Shown: piece by piece, positions 8,281 through 16,129 of the stretch
Numbering within the stretch: the first letter of the stretch is position 1
How the letters are laid out: each line of letters opens with the position of its first letter
DNA from: JAJTYI01 sp964420145
GTDB lineage: Bacteria; Patescibacteriota; Dojkabacteria; B142; OLB20
DNA length: 46,686 nucleotides
Reading direction: 5' to 3'
Assembly: GCA_964420145.1 (NCBI GenBank)
Contig: CAYQRB010000004.1
Span: forward strand, 1 to 46,686
Notes under the pieces: model-generated
Seen by the model: only the letters and a program-made list of their open reading frames with translations
The model's database searches: none
Told to the model about the DNA's origin: nothing
Translations under genes and position numbers: made by a program

Positions 8281-9492
8281 ATGAGACTACTAATAGCACC
8301 AGCACATTACTCTATAGATACATCATCTGGCAGTGAAGTCACCAGAGCTTACGAATATATCGAAGCAATAGCAAAAGATAAAAGCTACGATGGAGATATT
8401 ATAGTAGGATATACGAAAGTAGATAAAATTGGTAATTTCAAAATTCATTGTATATTCAAAAAAGAAATTTCTTATGTATCAATTCCTCTGAAGTTCTATT
8501 TCATTCTACTTGTTTTTCTAAAATATATTAAACTAACTCTCAAAAACAAATATGATTGTATTTGGCATTTAGGACCGTTTGGTATTGACCAAACTTTCAG
8601 TCTAGTCGGATTCTGGAATCGAAAAAAGACAAGACTGGTAGTTGGTCCCATCTATACACCATTTCCTAAAAAACAAAAAGGATACTCAAATGTATACAAA
8701 ACAAGTTCAGATGGAGAAGTATCGGAATTATCCTGGAAAAATAAAATCGATATATTTATAAACAAACATTTCAATCATTCTTTATCATTTTTGTCTACAC
8801 TAACCCTAAAGTCTGCTCATAAAGTTATAACCATTGATAATACTGGAGAAAAAATACTCTTAGATAAGGGAATTCAAAATACTCTCGTGATCCCACTTGG
8901 GATACAAACGGATAATTTCATACTTCATCCACGAAATAAAAAGATCCATAAATACTCATTGTTAACTGTATCTTATTTAGTTTCTAGGAAAAGAGTGGAG
9001 GATCTCATCGAAGCAATATTGTTACTAAGAGATCACTATAAACTGGATAATTTCCACTTAATAATAGTGGGAGATGGACCACAAAAAGCTGACCTCGAAT
9101 CACTGGTAACTAAACATAATCTTACTCAATTTATAAAATTTGAAGGATTTATTCCACGAGAGAAGGTTTCAAAATTTTATAAAAATGCCGATATCTTTCT
9201 ATCAGGGTCTGTTATGGACTCAATGCCTGGTATGTATTTCGAAGCAATGGCTGCATCATTACCAATGGTCTTAGCAGAAAACATGACTTCTATTGAACTA
9301 AAAAGAAAAGATTTTGGGGGGTTGGTCGTTAAAGGAAAACGCCCTGACTTAATTGCCAAAGCTCTAGTTGAGGTTATGAACAACAAAGAGATGTATAATA
9401 CCTTCAGTGCTAAGAATTATCATCTTATGCAAACAGATTATAATTTTGACAATGCTATTTCTAATCTAAAAGATACCTTTATAAGTCAATGA
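8281..9492 (+). CDS. GT4 family glycosyltransferase
   Basis: I choose the ATG at 8281 (MRLLIAPAHY, 403 residues), 1 nt after the previous stop, rather than an in-frame TTG at 8269. The protein has the GT-B layout. The N-terminal domain has the SGSEV loop. The second domain starts near SLLTVSYLVSRKRVEDLI and has VGDGPQKADLE followed by a donor-site region SGSVMDSMPGMYFEAMAASLPMVLAEN, in which the usual E-x7-E motif reads MPGMYFEA, with the first glutamate replaced. It overlaps the next gene by 4 nt. Expected role: adding one sugar to the repeat unit; the donor cannot be read from sequence. Confidence 0.82.
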   Translation: MRLLIAPAHYSIDTSSGSEVTRAYEYIEAIAKDKSYDGDIIVGYTKVDKIGNFKIHCIFKKEISYVSIPLKFYFILLVFLKYIKLTLKNKYDCIWHLGPFGIDQTFSLVGFWNRKKTRLVVGPIYTPFPKKQKGYSNVYKTSSDGEVSELSWKNKIDIFINKHFNHSLSFLSTLTLKSAHKVITIDNTGEKILLDKGIQNTLVIPLGIQTDNFILHPRNKKIHKYSLLTVSYLVSRKRVEDLIEAILLLRDHYKLDNFHLIIVGDGPQKADLESLVTKHNLTQFIKFEGFIPREKVSKFYKNADIFLSGSVMDSMPGMYFEAMAASLPMVLAENMTSIELKRKDFGGLVVKGKRPDLIAKALVEVMNNKEMYNTFSAKNYHLMQTDYNFDNAISNLKDTFISQ

Positions 9493-11054
9493 AAAAAGTA
9501 TATTCAATAATCTTTCTAATATTCTGCTTTATAATACTAGCTGTCAGTATAAGAGGGCTACCGGGTAATCCCACAACTGCGGATCTACTAACTGCGAAAT
9601 GGAGAAGCGAAGGCCCTTTTGAGCTTTCCCCCGAAAGAGGGAGATATGCTATTACTTATTCGGTTATCGAAGATGGTTCGGTGCTTTTCTCTCCTGAACT
9701 AGCAAGGTTTGTGTTGCCTGATGTTGGATTTCGAGATGGTAACTATGTATCTCTTTTTGCACCTGCTCTTTCATTTATAACCATCCCAGGATATTTACTA
9801 GGTCAAGTATTTGGATTTGCACAGGTAGGATCGTTTGCTGTAATTACAGTATTTGCTCTCTTAAACACTCTACTAATCAAAAAAATAAGTGTATTACTAG
9901 GAGCAGGGCAGAAGGCTTCAATTCTAGCTTCTCTGGTATTTCTTTTTTCTACCCCGGCTTATGCATATGCAGTAAACCTCTATCAACACCATGTAACGAC
10001 AGCATTGATTTTACTAAGTCTTCTATTAACCATAAAAAAACAAAATCTAATATCCTATATTTTAATTTTCTTTATGTTTGCACTAGGTGTTAGCCTGGAC
10101 TATCCAAACTTCTTTATACTTTCTCCGTTTATAATTCAATTAACCTTTAACAAGATTATAAATATCAAAAATAAAAATAATGAAGTTATACTAAAGTTGA
10201 GACCACAAATACTTGTCGGACTTATTGGTGTTGTTATCCCTCTAGCTTTCTTCTTAGGATTCAACTATATTTCTTATGGCAGTCCACTCAATATGCTTGG
10301 TGGATCTTCTATCGAAACAGTATCCTCCATAGATAAAGATGGTCTTCCTAGCTTTGACTCTGAATACGATGAATTCGAGCCAGAAATTCAAGAGTCATAT
10401 GAAGGAAGGAGTAGGTTTTCATACCTGAAAGCAAGAAATATGGTCAACGGTCTCTACATCCACCTACTAAGTCCTGATAGAGGAGTTTTGTATTTTACTC
10501 CTGTGATTTTTATTGGAGTGGTCGGGATATTTGTTTTATATAAATCTCGTAATAAACATCTGCCCCTACTTCTAAGTATTGTCGGCATTAACCTTATACT
10601 TTACTCTATGTGGGGAGATCCGTGGGGAGGATGGGCCTTTGGTTCTAGGTATTTGATCCCAAGTTACGCAATTATGTCTATTTTTATTGCTATGGCATTA
10701 ACCAAATACTCTCGAAATATACTCTTCCTGCTGGTTTTTGCAATTCTGTTTATTTACTCAACAGCAATAAATACTCTAGGTGCGATCACAACTAGTGCAA
10801 TCCCTCCCAAAGTCCAAGCTATACCGCTCGAAGCACTGACCGGTAGAGAAGAAAAGTATAACTACAAAAGAAGCTGGGATTATCTAAATCAAAACGGTTC
10901 AAAATCATTTGTTTATCAAACATATTTTGAAGACATCGTTGACGCAAGAGATTTTTATACAATACTGGTGGCAGCTATTTCACTAGTTGCTTTTGGAACC
11001 CTGACCGGAGTTTATTTGACAGGTAAAAAAACTACAGATGGAAATAAAAATTGA
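9489..11054 (+). CDS. Polytopic membrane protein, GT-C-like
   Basis: A 521-residue integral membrane protein with roughly ten hydrophobic segments. The first segment (about 5-22) is followed by an extracytoplasmic stretch rich in charged residues. The C-terminal part has the pattern SPDRGVLYFTPV and WGDPWGGWAFGSRYLIPSYA, found in a broad family of membrane proteins of surface-glycan loci that resemble GT-C (PMT/ArnT-type) glycosyltransferases. Such enzymes use polyprenyl-phosphate sugars outside the membrane. It overlaps the previous stop by 4 nt and the next start by 17 nt. A DxD-type catalytic motif in the first loop is not clear, so a non-enzymatic role cannot be excluded. Confidence 0.6.
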   Translation: MKKVYSIIFLIFCFIILAVSIRGLPGNPTTADLLTAKWRSEGPFELSPERGRYAITYSVIEDGSVLFSPELARFVLPDVGFRDGNYVSLFAPALSFITIPGYLLGQVFGFAQVGSFAVITVFALLNTLLIKKISVLLGAGQKASILASLVFLFSTPAYAYAVNLYQHHVTTALILLSLLLTIKKQNLISYILIFFMFALGVSLDYPNFFILSPFIIQLTFNKIINIKNKNNEVILKLRPQILVGLIGVVIPLAFFLGFNYISYGSPLNMLGGSSIETVSSIDKDGLPSFDSEYDEFEPEIQESYEGRSRFSYLKARNMVNGLYIHLLSPDRGVLYFTPVIFIGVVGIFVLYKSRNKHLPLLLSIVGINLILYSMWGDPWGGWAFGSRYLIPSYAIMSIFIAMALTKYSRNILFLLVFAILFIYSTAINTLGAITTSAIPPKVQAIPLEALTGREEKYNYKRSWDYLNQNGSKSFVYQTYFEDIVDARDFYTILVAAISLVAFGTLTGVYLTGKKTTDGNKN

Positions 11055-12642
11055 AAAAACAAAAATTAACAATTTAACCCGCTTCCTGGAGAAGTATGCG
11101 CTAACCATCATTGTTTTAGCTTTGAGCCTGATTGCAATCGCAACCTGGTATGGTTTCTACGAAAACGGACTAGGACTTGCATATAATGATGCACGATCGC
11201 ATCTAAACATAGGTCGGCGTGTAGTAGAGGGGTTAAAACCCGGACTTGCACAAATTGGTTCTGTCTGGCTTCCGTTACCTCATCTACTTATGATCCCAAC
11301 TATCTGGAACGATTTTTTCTGGCATTCCGGATTAGCTGGAGCAATTCAATCTATGGGGTCATTTGTGATTACAGGGATTCTGGTATATCTCTATTTGAAA
11401 AAACTTGGAACATCGCTATTTGCTCGGTTCTTTGGTGTAGCCTTATTTGTTCTCAACTTAAATGTACTCTACCTGCAATCTACTGCCATGACTGAGTTAC
11501 TTCTGATTGCTACTATGACCGCAGGTTCATACTATCTTTTACTTTGGGCAGATAAAGAAAACACTGTAGATCTTTTGAAATGTTCTCTGTTTATCATGCT
11601 TTCCACGCTCATCCGCTATGATGGCTGGTTTTTGATTTTTGTAGCTACTCTGATTGTGGCTTTTCAGGTTTTTCGTAAAAAAGGCTACAAAGCAACAGAG
11701 GGTATGGTAATTCTTTTTGTATCTCTCGGTGGTTTGGGGATTGCACTCTGGGTTTTATGGAATTTATTGATCTTTGGAGATCCACTATATTTTGCGTTCG
11801 GTCCTTTTTCTGCACATGCTCAACAGGAGCAGTTACTAGAAGCAGGCAACCTGCCTACAAAAGGAGATTTACTACTTTCGATCAAAATGTATTTATATGC
11901 TCTGTTCTTTAATTCATATACTCTACCTGCAATTCTGGGACTATTTGGTGGGCTCAGCCTTTGGTTTAATAAAAAAATTAATATCAATGTGAGAATTGCA
12001 ACATTGGCTTTGATTGCTCCTTTTATTTTCAATATTCTAGCACTTTATCTTGGACACTCAGTTTTGTTTATTCAGGGCATTTCTGGGGACACTTGGTTCA
12101 ATGTCCGCTACGGTGTTATGCTTGCTCCTTCTATTGCAATTTTTATAGCATATCTGACCGATAGAGTAGGCAACCTGAGGTTTGTAGTTGTTGGGCTTTC
12201 GTTACTTGTTTTGGTGTTTGCCTTTCTAAACCAGGATGCTGTGACTATTGATGATGCTAGAGTTGGTTCAAGCCAAAAGAATGTTTCAGAAGTCTCTGAC
12301 TGGCTTGCCGACAACGCTGGAGACAAAGAAGGCTTTGTGTTAATCTCTGCAGCATCTCATGATGCAATTATATTTTCTTCCGGTATGAGTATGAGTAGAT
12401 TTATACACGAGGGCACAGGCCTATATTGGGATACTGCACTTGAACATCCGGATCATTGGGCTAGATGGATTGTGATGAGAACTCACGATGAAAACGATCT
12501 TGTTTTTCGTAAAATAAATAAAGATGCATGGGAAGATCACTACACTTTGATAGACCACTATCCATTTGCAGATATCTATGAAATCAAACCTGAATCAATC
12601 GATCAGCTAAATACTAAACCCTCATTACGAAATACTAGATAA
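11038..12642 (+). CDS. GT-C-like membrane glycosyltransferase (GT39/PMT-type)
   Basis: This 534-residue polytopic protein begins with a membrane segment at about 20-40, followed by YNDARSHLNIGRRVVEG, whose acidic DA-H motif sits where GT39/ArnT enzymes have their catalytic loop-1 acid. About a dozen hydrophobic helices follow, then a soluble C-terminal domain of about 130 residues. It probably transfers a sugar from a polyprenyl-phosphate donor onto a lipid, glycan or protein at the outer face of the membrane. The donors may be made by the GtrB/DPM-like GT2 enzymes elsewhere in the window. The stop and the next ATG share a base. Confidence 0.7.
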   Translation: MEIKIEKTKINNLTRFLEKYALTIIVLALSLIAIATWYGFYENGLGLAYNDARSHLNIGRRVVEGLKPGLAQIGSVWLPLPHLLMIPTIWNDFFWHSGLAGAIQSMGSFVITGILVYLYLKKLGTSLFARFFGVALFVLNLNVLYLQSTAMTELLLIATMTAGSYYLLLWADKENTVDLLKCSLFIMLSTLIRYDGWFLIFVATLIVAFQVFRKKGYKATEGMVILFVSLGGLGIALWVLWNLLIFGDPLYFAFGPFSAHAQQEQLLEAGNLPTKGDLLLSIKMYLYALFFNSYTLPAILGLFGGLSLWFNKKININVRIATLALIAPFIFNILALYLGHSVLFIQGISGDTWFNVRYGVMLAPSIAIFIAYLTDRVGNLRFVVVGLSLLVLVFAFLNQDAVTIDDARVGSSQKNVSEVSDWLADNAGDKEGFVLISAASHDAIIFSSGMSMSRFIHEGTGLYWDTALEHPDHWARWIVMRTHDENDLVFRKINKDAWEDHYTLIDHYPFADIYEIKPESIDQLNTKPSLRNTR

Positions 12643-13652
12643 TGATTCAGATCTTATTAAAACTGCGCCAAATCACCATAAAACAATGGATTATCCTCCT
12701 GCTAGGCACAGGACTATTTGGGTTGCTTATCTATGCGTATATATACTCACTACAAGGAGTACAAAAACCTTCTACCCTTTGGAAAATCGAATCTATCGAT
12801 ACAATGAAGTCCTCTAGAGACTTGGCACGAGAGAAATCAAACAGCCCTAGTTTTGATGAAGAAATCGAATATCAAATACAGAGTATTAAAGAGATGGGTG
12901 CAAGCCATGTCGCAATAGGGACACCTTACGACGAGGAGTTTATACCTTATATGAAAAGATGGATAACAATGGCAAGAAAATACAGATTAAAAGTTTGGTT
13001 TCGTGGGAACTTCTCTGGCTGGGAACAATGGTTTGAGTACAAAGAAATCACGCCAGAAGAACATCAATACCTCTTAGAAAACTTTATACATAACAACCCC
13101 GATCTGTTTGAAACAGGAGATATTTTTTCTCCCTGTACAGAATGCGAAAATGGTTCCAAAGGAGACCCCAGACAAACAGGTAGAATATCTGAGTATAGGC
13201 AGTTTATAATCTCAGAATATAATCTGTCTACCCAAGCCTTCAAAGATATAAATAAAGATGTTTTAATCACTTTCCCAATGAACGGAGATGTTGCAGAGAA
13301 GGTTATGGACAAAGAAACTACTAAGGCAATGGGTGGAATAATAGTGGTAGATCATTATGTAAAAACCCCGGAACAACTAGCAGAAGATATCAAGCGATAT
13401 GCTTCTACAAGTGGAGGTCAAGTAATTTTAGGAGAAACTGGGGTGTATATACCTAATATACACGGAACAATGACTGAGTCCGAACAAGCAGTCTGGCTAG
13501 AAGAAGCATTGACCCGATTATCTCAAGATGAGGATTTAATAGGCATAAATTACTGGGTATTTAGCGATGGATCAACTGAACTTTGGAATAAAAAAACTCG
13601 TACTAAAAAGAAAATAGCAGAAGTATTACAATCCTTCTATAAGCCCGAATAA
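12642..13652 (+). CDS. Membrane-anchored TIM-barrel-like putative glycoside hydrolase
   Basis: A 336-residue protein with one N-terminal membrane anchor (about 17-36) and the rest outside. The order of motifs suggests a clan-A (GH5/GH39-like) barrel: an early strand with MGASHVAIGTPYD, VWFRGNFSGWEQW at about 118-130, a candidate acid/base glutamate in CTECENG (E167 or E169), VVDHYV near 235, GETGVY with a candidate nucleophile E265, and a closing NYWVFSDGS strand. It could trim or transglycosylate the surface glycan made by this operon, and it is the last gene of the operon. I infer the glycosidase fold from pattern; no specific GH family is claimed. Confidence 0.55.
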   Translation: MIQILLKLRQITIKQWIILLLGTGLFGLLIYAYIYSLQGVQKPSTLWKIESIDTMKSSRDLAREKSNSPSFDEEIEYQIQSIKEMGASHVAIGTPYDEEFIPYMKRWITMARKYRLKVWFRGNFSGWEQWFEYKEITPEEHQYLLENFIHNNPDLFETGDIFSPCTECENGSKGDPRQTGRISEYRQFIISEYNLSTQAFKDINKDVLITFPMNGDVAEKVMDKETTKAMGGIIVVDHYVKTPEQLAEDIKRYASTSGGQVILGETGVYIPNIHGTMTESEQAVWLEEALTRLSQDEDLIGINYWVFSDGSTELWNKKTRTKKKIAEVLQSFYKPE

Positions 13653-13673
13653 GAAGACAATTTAAGAGTTTTC

Positions 13674-13682
13674 TGGTAAAAT
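13674..13682 (+). promoter_or_regulatory. Extended -10 promoter for the manC-ACL operon
   Basis: TGGTAAAAT matches the extended -10 form TGnTATAAT at all but one base. It lies 22 nt after the preceding stop and 48 nt before the ATG of the mannose-1-phosphate guanylyltransferase gene. No good -35 is seen. The predicted start is around 13689, at the edge of the palindrome described next. Confidence 0.55.
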
Positions 13683-13687
13683 CACTT

Positions 13688-13703
13688 ATACCGTATACGG
13701 TAT
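13688..13703. promoter_or_regulatory. 16-bp perfect palindrome, candidate operator
   Basis: The sequence ataccgtatacggtat is its own reverse complement. It begins at the predicted transcription start of the operon that carries manC and ATP-citrate lyase, where a bound dimeric repressor would block initiation. The regulator is unknown; none is encoded nearby. Confidence 0.5.
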
Positions 13704-13730
13704 TATTTTATTATATATCTCAAGATACAA

Positions 13731-14798
13731 ATGAAACTTATTATTTTTGCAGGAGGTCATGGTACTCGCTTATGGCCGTTAAGTCGGAAAAACTCCCCAA
13801 AACAATTTGAGCAAATCTTTGATGGGAAATCTACCCTACAACTGATGGTTGATAGAGTAAAAACCACTTTCGGAGCTGAAAACATATATATTGCGACCGG
13901 GAGTGCTTTCAAAGATATTATAGAAAGCCAACTTCCAGAAATCCCCAAAGAAAACATAATCTACGAACCGGCGAAAAGAGACCTTGCTGCAGCAGTAGGC
14001 TTGAATTTCCTTACCTTAAAACAGCGAGGGGTAACAGGGCCTGTAGCAATACTATGGTCTGATCATTTAATCGAAAATGTATCCGAATTCCAAAACGCAC
14101 TCAAAACTGGAGAACAGTTAATTAAAGAAAATCCTAACCGTTTTGTTTTTAATGGAGAAATTCCTAGATTTGCGAACAACAATCTAGGCTGGATCAATAT
14201 CGGAGATATGATAGAAACTAAAAACGGATTTGATATCCATAGCTTTACTGGATGGACATATCGCCCAGATGTGGAGCTTTGCAATCAGTTGTTTGAATCC
14301 AAAAAAGCGGTCTGGAATACAGGGTACTTTGTTACTTCTATCGACTTTGTTACACAGCTATACGCACAACATATGCCAGAAATGTATAGTCATCTACAAG
14401 ACATAGTCGCAAACCCTCAAAAGCTAGAATCTATATACCCAACACTAGAAGCAATCCACTTTGACGAAGCTATAGTAGAAAAAACACAGCCCGATCAGGC
14501 AGTTGTATTAACATTTAATATCGGCTGGAGTGATCCTGGAACCCTCTATGCTCTCAAAGAAGCATTAGTAGATAACAAAGAAGATAATTATATTTACGGA
14601 AGAGCTATAACAGACAATACAACAGACTCTATGATTTTCAACCAGCAAGATGATAAACTAGTTGCAACAATCGGTTTAGATGGCTTTGTCGTGGTCAACA
14701 CACAAGATGCTGTGTTTGTATGTCATAAAGATAATGTACGAGAAATTACAATGCTATTAAAAAAGATGGAGAGTAGTGGATATTCTAAACATCTGTAA
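13731..14798 (+). CDS. manC: Mannose-1-phosphate guanylyltransferase (GDP-mannose pyrophosphorylase)
   Basis: A 355-residue NDP-sugar pyrophosphorylase that makes GDP-mannose from mannose-1-phosphate and GTP. The signature loop GGHGTRLWPLSRKNSPKQF begins near residue 8. LWSDH (about 107-111), WNTGYF and the GWSDPGT segment typical of ManC follow. It is the short form: the mannose-6-phosphate isomerase domain of bifunctional ManC is absent. It leads an operon with its own promoter and is followed 17 nt later by ATP-citrate lyase. GDP-mannose would feed the GT4 enzymes of the cluster. Confidence 0.9.
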   Translation: MKLIIFAGGHGTRLWPLSRKNSPKQFEQIFDGKSTLQLMVDRVKTTFGAENIYIATGSAFKDIIESQLPEIPKENIIYEPAKRDLAAAVGLNFLTLKQRGVTGPVAILWSDHLIENVSEFQNALKTGEQLIKENPNRFVFNGEIPRFANNNLGWINIGDMIETKNGFDIHSFTGWTYRPDVELCNQLFESKKAVWNTGYFVTSIDFVTQLYAQHMPEMYSHLQDIVANPQKLESIYPTLEAIHFDEAIVEKTQPDQAVVLTFNIGWSDPGTLYALKEALVDNKEDNYIYGRAITDNTTDSMIFNQQDDKLVATIGLDGFVVVNTQDAVFVCHKDNVREITMLLKKMESSGYSKHL

Positions 14799-14815
14799 TA
14801 TTTAGTTGCAACAAA

Positions 14816-16129
14816 ATGGCACAAAAAGCAATCCGTGAATTTTGGGGGAAACAATTGATTTTCACCTATTTACCGGAATTTATTTCTGAAAGTAGCTCCG
14901 CTGTGAGCTTGTTTGAAAAAAATCCATATCAAGGTATAACTCTTACAACTAAAGATATATTAAATGCAAAAACCATAAAGTTACCTCAGTGTAGTGATGG
15001 TTATGTTACTAAACCTGATGAGCTTTTCGGGAAAAGAGGAAAGAACAACTTAGTATTTATAGGAAAATCTGCACAAGAAGTTCTAGATTGGCTAAAAGGT
15101 AAAGCAGGAAAAACTATTACTATCGAACAAAACAATAAAAATATAACGGGAGTCATAAACCACTTTTTGGTAGAACCATTTATAAAACATAATAATGAAT
15201 ATTACCTCTCAATTAGAACTGGTAGGGATCACGATAAAATACTATTCTCAAACAATGGGGGAGTTGACATCGAGGAGAATTGGGAACAAGCAATAGAGAT
15301 AAAAATCCCTTTTAAGCTAGAAAACACCCCTATACAGAAATACCTCTCTCCTATTATCACAAAAACCATCCCTGACCAGGATATTTCTCAGATCCTCGAA
15401 TTTATTTCAGCACTATATCAAGTCTTCAAGAAGCTAAGTTTCACATATTTAGAAATAAACCCTTTCGTTATAGAGGACAGGCAAATTCATATTCTAGACC
15501 TAGTAGCAAGACTAGATGATACCGCATGGTATGAATATCGCTCTCTGTGGGAAAAAGTAGGAGAGGTAGAGTTCCCACCTTCATTTGGCAATCATTTTAC
15601 AAAGTCCGAACTCAATATTATGGCATTAGACTCCAAATCAGGAGCTTCTCTTAAATTCAAACTCCTTAATCCTGATGGAAAAATCTGGCTTTTAACATCT
15701 GGTGGGGGAGGAAGTGTAATATTTGCTGACACAGTAGGGGATTTAGGGTTTCATAGCGAAATTGCTAACTATGCAGATTATAGTGGAAATCCCAATACTG
15801 AGGAGACCAGGGAGTTTTGTGAAAATATATTTACAGAGATGCTAGAGGGTAAAGCAAAAGACAAAATACTAATTATAGGTGGAGGGATTGCAAACTTTAC
15901 TGATATTGCCAAAACATTTACTGGTATTATAAAAGCAATCAATAAGTTCTCCTCTCAGTTCAAAAACCAAAATATCAAGATATATGTCCGTAGGGGAGGA
16001 CCTAACTATAGAGCAGGTTTACAAGCAATAAATAAACTAGGCAATGACCTCGGGATAGAAATACATACATTTGGTCCAGAAATGTATATGACGGAAGTAG
16101 TTAAACTTGCATTAACAAATACAAAATGA
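14816..16129 (+). CDS. aclB: ATP-citrate lyase, ATP-grasp (succinyl-CoA-synthetase beta-like) subunit
   Basis: A 437-residue protein that aligns by eye along its whole length with the N-terminal part of eukaryotic ACLY: start MAQKAIREFWGK, KPDELFGKRGK, FLVEPFIKH, EYYLSIRTGRDHDKILF, NGGVDIEENW, FTYLEINPFVIE, LDSKSGASLKFKLLNPDGKIW, GGGGSVIFADT, ANYADYSGNP, IIGGGIANFTDIA and VRRGGPNYRAGLQ. These cover the ATP-grasp fold and the citrate-binding domain. The enzyme cleaves citrate with ATP and CoA to acetyl-CoA and oxaloacetate. Its stop overlaps the start of the partner subunit by 4 nt, which suggests coupled translation. The two-subunit arrangement is the one seen in green sulfur bacteria. Subunit naming differs between authors. 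Confidence 0.93.
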   Translation: MAQKAIREFWGKQLIFTYLPEFISESSSAVSLFEKNPYQGITLTTKDILNAKTIKLPQCSDGYVTKPDELFGKRGKNNLVFIGKSAQEVLDWLKGKAGKTITIEQNNKNITGVINHFLVEPFIKHNNEYYLSIRTGRDHDKILFSNNGGVDIEENWEQAIEIKIPFKLENTPIQKYLSPIITKTIPDQDISQILEFISALYQVFKKLSFTYLEINPFVIEDRQIHILDLVARLDDTAWYEYRSLWEKVGEVEFPPSFGNHFTKSELNIMALDSKSGASLKFKLLNPDGKIWLLTSGGGGSVIFADTVGDLGFHSEIANYADYSGNPNTEETREFCENIFTEMLEGKAKDKILIIGGGIANFTDIAKTFTGIIKAINKFSSQFKNQNIKIYVRRGGPNYRAGLQAINKLGNDLGIEIHTFGPEMYMTEVVKLALTNTK

